Assembly: GCA_946811185.2 (NCBI GenBank)
Contig: OX328098.1
Span: forward strand, 21,461,084 to 21,525,083
Source of the DNA: Hippopus hippopus
Taxonomy: Eukaryota; Mollusca; Bivalvia; Cardiida; Cardiidae
Reading direction: 5' to 3'
DNA: 64,000 nt
Part shown: positions 19,396 to 32,264 of the stretch, one piece after another
How positions within the stretch are numbered: position 1 is the stretch's first letter
How the letters are laid out: each line of letters starts with the position of its first letter
Translations under genes and position numbers: made by a program
Notes under the pieces: generated by a model
Database searches by the model: none
What the model was told of the DNA's origin: nothing
The model's input: the letters and a program-made list of their open reading frames with translations, nothing else

Positions 19396-20871
19396 TTATT
19401 CATAACACTTAGCTTTGAATTTATTTTCAGTTACCCATTGACTATTCAATCTTGACTTGAAGGAATTTAATGAGGGTGCATCTACAACTCTTTGGGGTAA
19501 ACTATTCCAAATGTTGACTACACTATTACTAAATGTATTTCTCCTAGTTTCTGTGTTAAATCTCTCTTTGTATAACTTAAATTTCTTACCTCTTGTAGTT
19601 CCTGAATTACTAATTTTCAGAATTTTAGTTGTTTGGTCAATATTGTTTAATAATTTGTAACTTTGCAAGAGATCAGCTCTCTGCCGTCGATATTCTAATG
19701 TAGGAAGGCCTAATTCCTTTAATCTTTCAGTATAATTTTTATTTCCCAGATACCTTAACATTCTAGTTGCTCTTCTTTGTACATTTTCAAGTAGGTATTG
19801 CATCTTTTTTGTACCTAGGTGACCATATTACCGAAGCATATTCAAGATGTGGACGTACAAGGGATTTGTAAAGTGGCAAAAACATACTCTTATTCATATA
19901 GGTAAATGTTCTACTGATCATGCCTAGATTTCTGTTGGCAATGTTGATTTTGGATATGATATGTTGGCTGAAATTTAAGTTCTTGTCTATCAGAATTCCT
20001 AGGTCCTTTTCTGATTCAGTGTTGGTGATTTTTATAATATTATTGTCTTTGTCTGTCATGTAGTATTCATTGGCATCATTTTTCCTTATATGCATTATTT
20101 TGCATTTTTTTTACATTGAAGGTCATTTCCCATGTACGTGCCCAGTTACAAGCTTCATGTATGTCATCTTGCAATTTTTCTTGGTCATCTCGTGTGGCAA
20201 CATGTGTATATAACTTTGTGTCGTCTGCAAAGAGTTTGGCTTGGCAGTTTAATGTATCCGGTAGATTGTTAATGTATATTAAGAAGAGAACTGGTCCTAA
20301 GACACTCCCCTGCGGGACTCCATTTGTTACTTGCTGCCATTTTGAGGCTTTTCCATTGATAATTACTCTATGTAATCTGTTACTCAGAAAATCTTCAATC
20401 CATTTGTATATTTTGCCCCGAATGCCAATACACCATACTTTATGAAGTAGCTTTTTGTAAGGCACCTTATCGAAGGCTGCCTTGAAATCCATGTATGCAA
20501 CGTCTATCTCGTATTTGTCATCTATTTTTTTTTGTCCAATCTTCAATGGTTTCTAGTAGTTGGGTAATACATGATCTGTGTTTTCGAAAACCATGTTGGT
20601 TGATATTTATTAGATTATTTTCCTCCAAAAATTTAATTATGGTGTTACGTATTATCTTTTCCAAAATTCTACAACAGATCGAAGTGACACTTATCGGCCT
20701 GTAGTTTTCTGCCTTTAATTTATTTCCAGCTTTATATATAGGAGTCACATTCGCAAGTTTCCACCGGTAAGGCAGTTTCCCTTCCTCTAAGGATCTTTGA
20801 TAGAGTCTTGTTAGAATACTACATATGACGGCTTTACATTCTAGTATAAACAAGACAAATTTATGATGCAT
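19396..20871 (-). mobile_element. 5'-truncated LINE, reverse transcriptase and C-terminal region
   Basis: Four overlapping minus-strand frames form one non-LTR retrotransposon ORF2 fragment of about 490 residues. 20518-20871 has the palm start (NYRPISVTS, HGFRKHRSC). 20076-20546 has AFDKVPY, GVPQGSVLGPVLF and the catalytic FADDTKLY. 19787-20095 has KDLGILIDKNLNFSQH and RPHLEYASVIWSP. 19396-19803 has NVQRRATRMLRYLG and the terminal region ending KCYE. The organisation fits the jockey/CR1/L2 group; the clade cannot be fixed by eye. Endonuclease and 5' parts are missing. The breaks at about 20525-20535, 20103-20110 and 19805-19810 are each at an A-run (T on the plus strand). Confidence 0.88.
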
Positions 20872-22885
20872 GGCATCGTAGAAGCCGCAATCTTTTGGTG
20901 GACAAATTCAGAAATATTGACTTTCTAGAAAAAATGTGATGACATTTTTGTATCTGTTTTCCCCCCACAAACGGAAGATCATGACAAGTGACACTAAAAT
21001 GCAGGAAAAAAGGCAGGAGTTAAGAGAGGAATCTTAAATGATCTTGTACCATTATTATCATCATAATCATCATTATCATTTAAAGTGATAATGCGTATGT
21101 GAGAAAACATGTAAAAGCATGGGAATTTTCAAATTTCTACTCAAAGCTTAAAAATGGAGAAACTGCGCATTCAAGTACAGCATTTTTCATTATTAAATGA
21201 TTTTAAAAAGCAAACTTCTGTATGGGGATAAAAGGCGGAATTATGTAAGTTAATAATTATTCAAAGTGATATTTAGATCGTTATTCACGTAAATCTACGT
21301 GTATTTACAAGTTTTAGGTGATATTTTATTTGTGTTTCATTTTTTACAAAAAGAAAAAAGAAAAAAATATTAAACAACTTTCTTCTAAAACATTTTCTTT
21401 TTGCTTGTTAAAAAGTATCTTAGCCTGCTTGTAACAAAGTCAATGTTTACATTTCTACTCCAGAATTAGAGACTTTTGCATAGTATCTCCAAAATTCTTT
21501 TGATCATAGCCTTCACAGTTGGCGCGAACCACTAAAAAAAATAATTTTTTGTTAAGTCTTTAAGGATCTGAATCTATTCAACAACAACATAGTAACTATT
21601 ACTATATATATTCGTAAACCGTTTAATAAAAATTAGTTTGAACCATTTTCTGCATAGGCCTTGTACAAACCTATAAAACTTCTAATGTAAACTTCAAGAG
21701 CCATTCAAACCCTCGACCAGCAGCGACGTAAAAAAAAAAGTTGTATATGCACAGTGATAGGTTCGGTAATAACTTTATCCTTTCAACTACACCGAATGAA
21801 ATTAATATACTGAGTAAGGAAAAAGAAACAAGAAGTTTTTACGTTTACAATATCTTATAAAATATTAAAAAATATTACACAGACTATGTACTGTCTAATC
21901 TTGATCTATTTCTGTCATTTTCGAACAGTTTCAACCCTGAGCACTCTGCACCACTTTGGTAATTTTTGTGGACAACTTACATCACGATCCATACATTTTT
22001 CACGGGTATAGTAGATCAGGACCATACTGTACAGAACTTACAGTCTGATCATAACAGCTTCGACAAACAACACCCTAAATGCTAAATTTTATAGGGCTCA
22101 TAAGGTAGATCGTCCATGTAACAAAATTCCATTCGGCTAAAGTGTCGACGAAGGGAAGAAAAAAGGGTTTTCTATAAATAGCTGAAGTAGACTGCTCTTT
22201 GTAGGGAGGTAACCTGTCTATAACTTGATCAAAGGTTAACCGCCCTATTATCTGTACAGATTAAAACTGGGCGAAACACTTGTACGTAAAACTGCTTCTG
22301 ATTATCATATTCTAAGATGCTGTCCATCTCATAACTATCATTATTTTGTCTTGTAAAAAAGTAGACAATTGCGAAAACCGTTTAGAGGTGGGAAAGCCTG
22401 TGACAGACAGAAAGCATTACAATTTCGTTTGGGAACAAGGAAGGAAAAGTTGGAAAAGTTCGGGGGACTAGCCAATAAAAGGAAGTTTAGCTTTCTGTAT
22501 TTTCGTTATTTGGAAATGAACTTATACTGCAAGAAAACCAGACTTGATGTTCATGTAGGTCTGATTGAATATTTAAGAAAGAGCCATGTGGAGTAATTTT
22601 GTAGCACTAACATGATATTTATAGAAAATTTCCAAAAATAACCAATCGAATAATTACTGATCATCTACATGGTAAATAGTTTAGGTACATTCCTACTGGA
22701 AGCCGCTTTCTAGCGGCTTCCAACAAAGGATGGATTTCATCTGGCCCCTGAGATTTGTTAGGGTTTATTTCCTTTATGGCATTCATTGTTTTTTACAACA
22801 ACAACAATGATGATAATAATAATAATAATAGATTAATAATAATAATAATAGTTATAATTCGTTCTCTTTATTTCCTCTTGTCAGG
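20872..22885. other. No gene seen
   Basis: AT-rich. A family B remnant lies near 22015-22060 and an 11-bp perfect GC-rich hairpin near 22696-22722 (AAGCCGCTTTCTAGCGGCTT). Short frames here show no family resemblance. Confidence 0.55.
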
Positions 22886-23338
22886 GATCTTATATACCCG
22901 CCAGGGCAGATATACAGTCTAGGCAAGGGTTGTAAATTTGATGCAGGCTACTGTTACGTAATGTTACGCTTCTCTTATCTTTCCAACATTTTGTATAATG
23001 CTATGATTGTATGAAAAATAATGTTCCTTTAATCTCCACAAGAGCAGGGATCGTATATACACAACAAAATGTTGGAAAGAACAGAAAAAACATAGCCAAC
23101 TTTCACGGACATGCCTTATCAGCAGTCTCGCATACCAAGAAATCGATGAGGATAATCGATATCATACGTAAAGGTTTGGGAATTTCCGGAGTTTGGCGAA
23201 CTTAAACCGAGTATATACTAGTAATCCATATTTGATATCCCGCAGCTATAAAAGATAAGAGAAGCGTAACATTACGTAACAGTAGCCTGCATCAAATTTA
23301 CAATCCTTGCCTAGACTGTATATCTGCCCTGGCGGTTT
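22886..23338. mobile_element. Foldback element with near-perfect 84-bp arms
   Basis: Left arm about 22900-22983 (GCCAGGGCAGATATACAGTC ... TTCTCTTATCT) matches the inverse of the right arm 23253-23337 with one mismatch seen. The loop of about 270 bp has its own inverted pair TTCCAACATTTTGT / ACAAAATGTTGGAA and a CAGGGATCGTATATAC end. The right border runs into a poly-T tract. Confidence 0.7.
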
Positions 23339-23879
23339 TTTTTTTTTTTCGGATTTCAACCTAAACCCTTTGTCTCCTTGAAGATCAATATATGGCTGCA
23401 CAGAATGTGCACCATATCAGAGTGCTCAGAAAATTTGATTTACATTGGTCATCAGATACAGCAAGTTTTTTCTTTGGAAAAGACCATTGAAATTGTTGTA
23501 TTTAAGCTTTGTCAGTTTGTAAATGAATTCATTCCTCTGTTTAAGGGTCAAGTTTAGATTCTCTGAAACATTACTGATCCCTGCTGTTCGGCCCTTAAAC
23601 TTCTCTGTGCGTCTAAATGCACTTTTTGCTGACAATGTAGACCAATGATTAATAAACTGCAAAAAAAGTAGTCTCATCTTGGATTCTAATTCGTCCAAAT
23701 GCACTTTTGTTGACAGTGTAGATTTATAACAAGCTGCACAAAACAAATAGTCTGATCTTGGACCTGATCGATTCTGTGCGTCGATTTTTAAAAATCCTTG
23801 ATATTACTATATCAACAGGTTGCTGCATCCAGCAAAAAATTCAGCATTTTGGGATTCCGGTTTAACACTAAATTCATCA

Positions 23880-24346
23880 TACAGTTTCGAGTCTTAACGG
23901 ACCTGAAAGAAAAGCCTTTTGAAAACTTTGTGGGAAAGGGAGAAAATTCTGGTAACCAGCATTTTCTCCTGTTTCAAAGACAGGCATTATAATTTGAGTT
24001 GCATTTAATTTGTTGTCTGCAAATGCTTTTAACTTGATCTAGTCCAAAATTTCGTCATTTGGTAACGAGTTCAACGTTTGACGGGAAAATGTGCTATATG
24101 CAGTTAAATACTAGTACCTAAGCAAATAATTCCATGGTTTTACGACCCTGAGAAAGAAGGCTTTTGAAAACACACGGAAAGGTGAAAATCTTTGTGATCG
24201 ACAAGTTCTCATTTTCCTATAATGTTTACTACCCTTTCAAAAGCAAGTTTCATTATGTGCCTCATTTGTCATCTGCAAATGCTTTCAACTTGAAAAAATA
24301 AAACTTAGAATTTAGTCGTTTAGTAAAAAGCTAAAGGTTATATCTT
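23880..24346 (+). mobile_element. Two family A TTAA-MITEs, both fwd
   Basis: Copies at about 23880-24073 (TTCTGGTAACCAGCATTTTC) and 24120-24346 (AAGGCTTTTGAAAACACACG, degraded core). Confidence 0.65.
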
Positions 24347-25035
24347 GATGGGGTAATTAAGTCAGAATTTACAAATTGTATTTTGTGTGTGTGGTTTGAT
24401 TGTTTTGATTTGTATAATTTCCACTTCGTCCGATTAAAGAAATAAAAAAAAAAAAAGTGGGGGAGAAGGAGAAATAAAACCTATTTATAGCACATATATT
24501 AATTTTGAATACTGCTCAGAACCGTCAGAGTAAATGTACATTGTTTTATGCACACGAAAAGTTACAGATTCAGCATATAAGAAAGCATCCATTTAAAGTT
24601 GGTTTTGATCGAACAAAAAGGAGAAAATGTTTTGTTCGGAATATTCCATAGACCGTGTGGCGCCGATTTCTATTCGGTAATGCTTTTGCTTAATGAGCGA
24701 TGTCGCCTTTTCTCACAGTGTCTACTACTATTAATAGTTCTATCCATGCATTGAACTATATTTTGGTACATAAAGATGGGTACAACCTTTTCGCGGTTAT
24801 GCTTTTTGCAGGTTGCGTCGTTTTAAATATGGAAGAATCAACAATTAGCCCCTCACTTTTTAGACTAATTCTTACCAATGAACAATGAATATATGAAAGT
24901 TGTTATAAGGGGAACATTTGGAAGATGCAAGAAACTGTTTGATTGATTTAAAAAAAAGAGTTGTTTGAAAAAGTTAAGAGATCAACTGCATGGTCTTTAG
25001 AAGTCGTATTTTATACAATAGGTTAAATTTGTAAT
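24347..25035. other. No gene seen
   Basis: Nothing supported beyond low-complexity A runs. Confidence 0.55.
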
Positions 25036-25250
25036 TTAATTCTTCACCAAACGACAAAATTTTAGACTTGTCTAAATTTTGTTGTTTTTTTTAAGACAAA
25101 TAAAAGGTGACTCAAATGATGAAATCTGTCTCTAAAAGGATCAAAATCAGTGCGGGAAAAGGAGTAGATGCAATAACTTTTTACAAGCTGTTTTCAAAAG
25201 CTTTCTACTACAGGATCGTTAAATCTCGGGACTGTGTGGTTCAGGGTTAA
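25036..25250 (-). mobile_element. Family A TTAA-MITE, rev, core decayed
   Basis: TTAA at 25036-25039 and 25247-25250; CTCGGGACTGTGTGG near the right end. Confidence 0.7.
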
Positions 25251-25603
25251 GTATTACCTTTTCCCACAGAGCAATTTTAGAACAGGCTATTTCTCTGGGG
25301 TTTTCATGAGTGTATACGTAAATGATAATTATGCAGAAGCTAACTTTTTAAGTCATTTGTAAAGGAATATTCGTTTGTTTTACTCCCTTTTTCCACAATA
25401 TTCATAGTCTATGTCAATTTTAATATATTGGATCTAGTACGGTCATTCTTTTTACTGTTAATACTCTTTGTAGCAGAAACTGATTGAGTGGTGTAAAAAA
25501 TATTTTTTTGAAAAGAAGATAACTTGTAAAAAGTTATTGCACTCGTTTCCATATCTTATCCTAAACGATCAACCGTATTTGTACAGCAATAGGTTAAAGT
25601 TGT

Positions 25604-25876
25604 TATTTAAATCTTTACCAAAAGACAAATTTTCAGATTTGTTCTATTTGAAGTCATTTAAAAAAAAAGAAACACGACTCAAACGAGGGAATTTGTCTTT
25701 TTTTTAGAGTTAAAACATTGTGAGAAAAGGAGAAAATCAGTGGATTTGTCTTTGAAAGGGTCAAAAACATTCTCGGTTAAAATGCTGGTTACCAGCATTT
25801 TTCCTTTTCCTAAAATGTTTTCAAAAGCCTTCTGGCTCGGGGGTTGTAAAAATTCGGAATTGATTGGTTAATGGCT
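25604..25876 (-). mobile_element. Family A TTAA-MITE, rev, internal duplication
   Basis: The block GGATTTGTCTTTGAAAGGGT and the left core half occur twice before the core GCTGGTTACCAGCATTTTTC. A small fragment follows at 25975-26030. Confidence 0.65.
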
Positions 25877-26099
25877 AAAAAGCTAGGTTCAGCTATAGTT
25901 GCCAATACAGACAGTGCCGATCAAGATAACACTACGCTGTCTGATCTCCGCTACTTTGGTCTGGTCAACACAACCTTGAAAAGCCTTCTACCTCAGGATC
26001 ATTAAATCTTGGGACGGTGTGGTTGTGTAAAACTCTTTTTAGAGTATTGAGATTAGCCATTTATCTCTCATGGCTAAGCTTTTTTTTTTTTCAACTGAG

Positions 26100-26408
26100 T
26101 TTGTAAGTAGCTAGAGCCCAATACCTCAGGCCGTGGCGTACAGGGCTTGACACTGGAGGTGGCCGATTCCAGTCCCCAGCTCGGCCAGTTGCTTTCAGAA
26201 GATTGATAATAGTCATTGCTACACGATGTATGCCACTCTTACCACTAGTTTCAACGTTGTTTAAACGGTGGTTACGAGAAAAGGCAGACAGTAGCTTGGG
26301 AGGAATATTGTGCCAAGTACTGGTTATAGAAACTCCAGGAGTGCACGGATTAGCGGGTTGATGGCTATGATAAGACTGAAATAATGATGGAAAATGGATC
26401 AAACACAA
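26100..26408 (+). mobile_element. tRNA-headed SINE, same family as 32755-33023
   Basis: Head with GATTCCAGTCCCC (box B-like), body CTCCAGGAGTGCACGG, tail GACTGAAATAATGATGG. Box A is degenerate. Confidence 0.5.
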
Positions 26409-26574
26409 AACAACTAAATCTTGCTTTCAAGACAATCTGTGTCAATTGACAGCATAAATATCATCTATGCGCTATACTGCGTTTTGATTGGCTGATATGC
26501 TTCATTTCGCTCCACTATATCCCCTTACAACTGAATCCTTTATTTATTAACGCTTTGGCTGCTGTGCGCGACTT

Positions 26575-27207
26575 ATTGACCTTTTGCGGACAGAACGTGC
26601 AGTCTGATCTTTGTTCTACAATGTCCGATAAGGATATATTTTCCTTAAAAAAAAAAAAACCTTTGAAATAGCAAAATTTGTGTTTTTACTATCAGCTTAA
26701 AAGTTTTATTTCAGTTATTTAGCAAGCGAAGGGTTAACTCTCTCACTACCAATTAAATGAGCCATGCTCTGGCAAAAGGGGGCTTAATGCATCTCTGCCA
26801 TCCAATATACCAAGCAGGTCATTACATAATTATGGATCTATAAAATCCATTTTTTGAAACAACCGACTGAATCATGAGGTAGAATGATCCTTTGACATGC
26901 AGAAAATTTAAAGATAGCGTAAAGTTTCGGCCCATGTCAGCCTGCACGGACTGTGCAGACTGACATGGGTCGATACTTTTCGTAAATGCATTAAGCCCCC
27001 TATTCCCAGAGCATGGCTCAAATACATTCTTCTTTTTTTGAAGGCTTAAAATAAATTTACGTTGCGTTTGCAGCTGACTCTAGTAAAAGATGAACATGAG
27101 GTAGCGGAAGGTGTAGATCAAAAATCAGTCTGCACATTTTGTGCAGTCTGATCTTGATCTACGCCATCCGCAAAAGTTATCCAAGGCGACATTGGCAGTG
27201 AGAGTTA
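26575..27207. mobile_element. Two family B copies flanking a family C copy
   Basis: Family B pieces lie at about 26575-26738 (CAGTCTGATCTTTGTTC) and 27085-27207 (CAGTCTGCACATTTTGTGCA). Family C occupies 26757-27025. Confidence 0.55.
26757..27025 (+). mobile_element. Family C MITE
   Basis: GAGCCATGCTCTGGCAAAAG, the palindrome ATGTCAGCCTGCACGGACTG, CCAGAGCATGGCTC; AAAT on both sides. Confidence 0.75.
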
Positions 27208-27437
27208 AACATGTTTTTATGACCCTGATTTGGTGGACTCTTGAAAACATTGTAGAAAAAGAAGAAAATGCTACATATACTTTCATTTACTCAGTTATTT
27301 TTACCCTTCTCTTTCCTCCCCCCTCCTCCCCCCCCCCCCCCCCCCCACTATTTTAGCCATGTTTGGTGCATTATATCATCTGCAAAGTCTTTTAATTTGG
27401 ACAAGTCTGATTTTTTTTTATACCTGGTAAAAAGTTT
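27208..27437 (+). mobile_element. Family A TTAA-MITE, fwd, with poly-C expansion
   Basis: TTGAAAACATTGTAGAAAAA to AATTTGGACAAGTCTGATT. A run of about 17 C at 27331-27347 replaces part of the right arm. Confidence 0.6.
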
Positions 27438-27533
27438 AGCTAGGTAAGCTAGCATTTGTTTCTTTTCCCAAAATGTTTTCAAACACTTTTTAAAAGAATA
27501 GTTCCGTCACACAATACGGACAGAGCTGAAAAT

Positions 27534-28254
27534 TAACCGTATACCACACAATCCTATATTTAAATGGCCCCTAGTTGAAAGATTTTTTATGAACATTGTG
27601 GGAAAAGGAGAAAACGTTGGTTACCGGCATTTTCTCCTTTACCCCAGTGTTTTTTTCCAAATTCCATCATTTGAGCCACATATACGTTGTCATCTGCAAA
27701 TTTGTCGTCTAATAAAGGGTGAAGGTCAATCTGTGTAATGTAGGGAATAACCAGTATAAAAACAAATGGAAAATGTTCAGTGTAGGAAAATCAACTTTGG
27801 TTCAAACCCCTGTAACAAACAATTGCAAGATTTATTGAACTTCAGGTAGATGACTTCTCAAAACATTCTAGGAAAAGAGAAAATGCAGGTAAACATAATT
27901 TACTCCTTTTCTTATAATGTTTTTCATACTTTCAAAACCACATTTGTCTTCTGAAAATGTTTACCAATTGGACAAATCTAAAATTTGGGTTTTTGGTAAT
28001 GGGTTAATTCAAAAACAAACTACATGTAAACGTACTTCATTTCTTATTTTTTTTTTAACCCTTTACTAGACGACAAAATTTTAGCCTTGTCCACTTTGAA
28101 AGCATTTGCAGACGACAATTTCAGTGTAGCTCAAATGTTTCGATTTTTCTTTGAGAAGACATGGTTAACAGCCTTTTCTCCTTTTCCCACAATGTTTTCA
28201 AAAGGCTTTCTTCTCATGGTCATTAAAAGTCTGCATTATGCTGTAAAGGGTCAA
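27534..28254. mobile_element. Three family A copies in a row
   Basis: Copies at 27534-27722 (fwd), 27836-28007 (fwd, left end lost) and 28055-28254 (rev, core shortened). All keep arm motifs such as GCAGACGACAA or its inverse. Confidence 0.7.
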
Positions 28255-29319
28255 ATGGTGTTTAATGGCGCATCGACATCTATGGTCATTTAGCGTGCTT
28301 GAAAGGTAATGTATTATCAATAGCTGTAAGAACTAAGTGGTAATTTAAAAGTTAATAAACTGCTCAAAAGTATTAAAGGATCACACAAATGCTAAAATTC
28401 AAGTCTTTCACTCTGCTAAACACTCGGTCTTTGTGTTCTGAAAACCGTCAGCTTACATTCTGAAAACCATCAGCTTACATTCTTACTAGACAAAATGGCT
28501 AAATAGTTTTCTTGTTTGTCTCATTTTAAATGCTGATAAGCCATGTTAAGAAGAAAATCAAGAAATTTGTTTTCCTTGTTGTTTTGTTAAACAGCTCATA
28601 TTTTTCCAATCTTTTGTTCATATTCTTGTCAAATCTAATGAAAGAAGAGGACGAGGTGAAATAATGACACCTCCGATTCTCTTAAAAGCCTGTGTGACAT
28701 ATAAAAAAAAAACGGCTTTGACAAGAATAGCCCATACATCTTTTGTGCAAACCAAACTGTTTTGTCTGCTCTGAGATTTTACAGTGTTAAGACTGAATGA
28801 ACTTATGAGCAGAAAATTATTTGCATTGTCCTGGACTGAAAAAATTATCTTGCGATCGAAGTTGAGGGCATGTGATCCTTTAATTTTTTTGAGCAGCGTA
28901 ATACTTCATGAACAAGAATTAAAAATTAAAGCAGAAAAATGTGGAATATATCTATTATATGATTGTAAGTGCTAGTAGACTTAGCAACGAGGTAATCCTC
29001 ATTGCAGAGTCATCCAGCGTGTTTTATATTTATGTCCTAAATTTAAAAATTCTATATTTTATCATAAAAATCTATGTCTTTCATATATTGTAAGATGTTA
29101 TTCTGTTTAACGTTTAAAGATAACATGTACTTCATTTTTCATAATGTGGTATCAATTTGTAAAATATCTTAACCCATAACCATACTGGCTAATTTCAGAT
29201 ACAGCATTTGCTTGTATACCCTAGGGCTGTACATGTGTCACCGTAGCCAACATATTTTCAAATAACTTGAATGAATTCAAAGTACACAGAGGATGACCAA
29301 CTGGTTGTGTTTGATATTT

Positions 29320-29391
29320 AAGATCTGTCACTAAAATGGGGTGTGATGCAGTTAGAAAACCACATCACACTGCATTTGAGTGACAGATTTT
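29320..29391. repeat. Imperfect hairpin with about 29-bp arms
   Basis: Left arm ATCTGTCACTAAAATGGGGT and following bases pair with the right arm ending TGAGTGACAGAT, with a few mismatches and a loop near 29350. A family A 3' fragment follows directly. Confidence 0.55.
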
Positions 29392-29392
29392 T

Positions 29393-29459
29393 AATATGTC
29401 GTCTGCAAACACTTTCAGTCTGGACAAGCCTACTCTTTTGGTATTTGGTAAAGAGTTAA
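29393..29459 (+). mobile_element. Family A right-end fragment
   Basis: GTCGTCTGCAAACACTTTCA to TTTGGTAAAGAGTTAA. Confidence 0.6.
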
Positions 29460-29754
29460 TCTGTCTACAGTAGGGATGTGAAGAATGTTGGTAATCGCTG
29501 GGACTGTATCTTTTACACTTGTATATCACCAAATGGTTCAACTTTCAAATATCATCTCAGTTTTGCCTTCCATGGTCTGTCTGTTTTGCTCTAGATCTGT
29601 ACTTTACCTAAAATTAAACAAAAGGAACTACATCCACATCCCCAAGTAGGCCAAAGTGGTCATTTGATTTAGCCTGTAGCTCTCAAAAAATTATGTTTTG
29701 ATGATAAGAAATAACTTCATTAATGTAAAATTTATTCAATTCCTTTCCCTTTAA

Positions 29755-30190
29755 GCTGACGTAATATTGCATTCTGCATTACAACCATTCAACCAGACAA
29801 GACCGTTCACATAGCACAGTGTGGCTAATATTTTAGCGAATATATTACAGGCATGTTCATGGTCATTTTTTTTTTCAAAACAAATGCTCATTTTGGTGTC
29901 AGCTTTGTAATGACCATTCTACTCTCTGCTGTGTCCTTTTTTCTCAAAGACCAAAACCAAAAACCCTGTTGGGAATAAGTAGAAACCATTACTTTATATG
30001 CTGACACAATATATAATATTTATTTTATACACTCCAGACATCAGACAAGACTGTCCACCTAGCGCGGTGTGGCCAATATAGGGAGGAGCTTTTTCTCTAG
30101 GCATGTCGATGGCCATTTTCTTCCTTGCTCCATACAATGTGGGTGTCAGCATGTAAACGGCCATGTTGATGTCACCATGGGGTTATATTA
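29755..30190 (+). repeat. Two diverged copies of a 130-bp repeat
   Basis: CCAGACAAGACCGTTCACAT ... GTTCATGGTCATTT at 29792 and CAGACAAGACTGTCCACCT ... CGATGGCCATTT at 30041, about 250 bp apart. Confidence 0.55.
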
Positions 30191-30735
30191 CAATGTTTTC
30201 GGACATGCCTTGGCCTGACAGTCTTACATGAGAGACGGGCGCAAATATGTAAAGTAAATTAGTTGGGTTGAGGTTTTAATGAGACTAGGCAGCGATCCTA
30301 TAATCTCTATAGATGATCTCTGCACCAGGGTACCCAACACACTCCATGACAGTACTATCTTTACCTGCAAATACTTTGCAACAGAAAAGGCATAAGGCCC
30401 TATATCCTCTCTGTACACTGGCCATATCAGGTACACTTTTGCAGGCCAGTACCTAGGTTATCAATGTGGGGATAGCACTGTCCACAAAAGCTCCTCTGAA
30501 GTATGAAATAAGCATGAAAAATATACAAACAAAAATAATTTTGAATTTAGAAAATTTTAGAAAATTATTAGAGTTTGTTATGAAGAGGTTTTCTGGTACT
30601 TGTTTTTTCATTCATTTTGATACAACACAGCATGAAGAGCCAACAATCCAGATGTATAAGAACAGAGATGCAAGACATTCACAGCATTGGCTTCAAGTGT
30701 ACGAAGTTTGATTTGCTGATAAAGACCTTAAGTAG

Positions 30736-31135
30736 TACTTTACCAAACGACCAAAATTTTGCTTGTCCAAATTCAAAGCATTAGCAGACAGCAACTTAAA
30801 TGCAGCTATTATGGCAGAATTTGTTTTTGAAAGGGTAGAATGCATAGTGGGAAAAGGAAAAAATGCTTGTTACCAGCATTTTCTTCTTATCCTACTATGT
30901 TTTCAAAAGCCGTCCTTGTGAGGGTTGTTAAAAGTCCGATTATGTGGAAATGGGTTAAATCTTTAGTCTCAGACTCTTCCATAATGAAAGCACCTGCAGA
31001 CAACAAATTACATGAAGCATGTATGATGACCGTTTTCTTTAAAAACCTTCTCAAAAGAAAATATTGTGGGGAAAAAAGAGAAAATGCTGTTTAAAAAAAA
31101 AGATTATTTGCCAGCATCCTCATTCAACTACAGGA
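30736..31135 (-). mobile_element. Two family A copies, rev, sharing TTAA
   Basis: Copies at 30736-30954 (full) and 30951-31135 (damaged, with an A-rich insertion in the core). Confidence 0.65.
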
Positions 31136-31204
31136 AAGATTTTTTTTTTTTGATTCCATGATGTGCATTTGACCTATTTACAAAAAAAAAAAGATAAATG
31201 TTAT

Positions 31205-31920
31205 TTTGAACAACCTGATAGCTCAGAAATTTCTTGTTTTCGAAGTGAAATTCATGTACAGAAGTTGTATAAGTGATCTCTTTTTTGATGCTTTGTTATG
31301 TCTGACCTTGAAATGAACTTTACACTTTCATACTTTATGTATATTTGATGTAGTTACATATAATTTGAAAATGTTTTTGACAGCAACCTGATAGTTGAAA
31401 CTTCCATTTGTTTTATAAAACCCCTGTCCCTGGCCACAATGCATATGTACCGGTAATGGAAATTCCAACTGTCAGTCTGCCGGCCCTCACTTGCCTATGC
31501 CTATACGAACCAATGCAAGATGTTTTGTTATGAACTTTTAGTCTAATACTCCGATTTATTTTTAACCATTACGCTAAAAGTAGGTTTTCCAAGAGCTTCA
31601 ATCTAATTTTCACTAAATTTGTTACTTTATTCCATAATGCCTATTTAACCTAACAGTTTACATATAGTTTAAGGAAGATATTGTCAGCAGCTAGATTTTG
31701 CAGACTGTAGGTCTTCTTGAGTTAAAGCTTATATTTAAGAACTTTTTACTGGATAATTAATGAATATTTTCTACCTCTTTACAATTGAAGTTTTGCCAGC
31801 AACCTGATAGTTGAAACTTCCATTTCTCGTTTTAACCCCTGTCCCTGGTTACAATGTATATAATGGAAATTCCTACCATCAGTTAACTGAGCCTCACTTG
31901 TTTATATTAACTTTATACTA
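31205..31920 (+). repeat. Diverged direct repeats, about 413-bp spacing
   Basis: GCAACCTGATAGTTGAAACT ... CCCCTGTCCCTGG ... AATGGAAATTCC occurs near 31384 and 31797, with a weaker match near 31210. Confidence 0.6.
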
Positions 31921-32075
31921 AGGTAAAGCATTCTCAGTCATCAAAAGAACTTTAAGTGCTTAGTTTGAAAATAAAGGCTTTAGAAACAAATCCTTCCAAA
32001 CATTAAATTTGCTTTTTCATTGTTTATGAACTTCTATACTGTGAAAAAGTTTAAAACTGTCATTTCCTTATTGCT

Positions 32076-32264
32076 TTAACTAATTGCCAAACAACAAAAA
32101 TTTTAGACTTATCCAAACTTGAAGACAACAAATAAAATGTGCGCCAAATAATGGTTTTTGACTATGGTATGGTTACCAGCATTTTCTTTTTTCACCACCA
32201 TGTTTTCAAAAGCCTTTTTTGCCGTAGGGTTTTTGAAAGTTTGGATTGTGCGTTTAAGACTTAA
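32076..32264 (-). mobile_element. Family A TTAA-MITE, rev, left core half deleted
   Basis: TTAA at both ends; GGTTACCAGCATTTTCTTTT. Confidence 0.65.

Noticed and set aside
22696..22722. GC-rich 11-bp hairpin as a histone 3' stem-loop or terminator
   Set aside because: Sequence does not match the histone consensus and no gene lies upstream.
29755..30190. Open minus-strand frame starting MAVYMLTPTLYG near 30.15 kb
   Set aside because: Its sequence is shared with a diverged repeat copy at 29.8 kb that is not open, so it is probably chance within a repeat.
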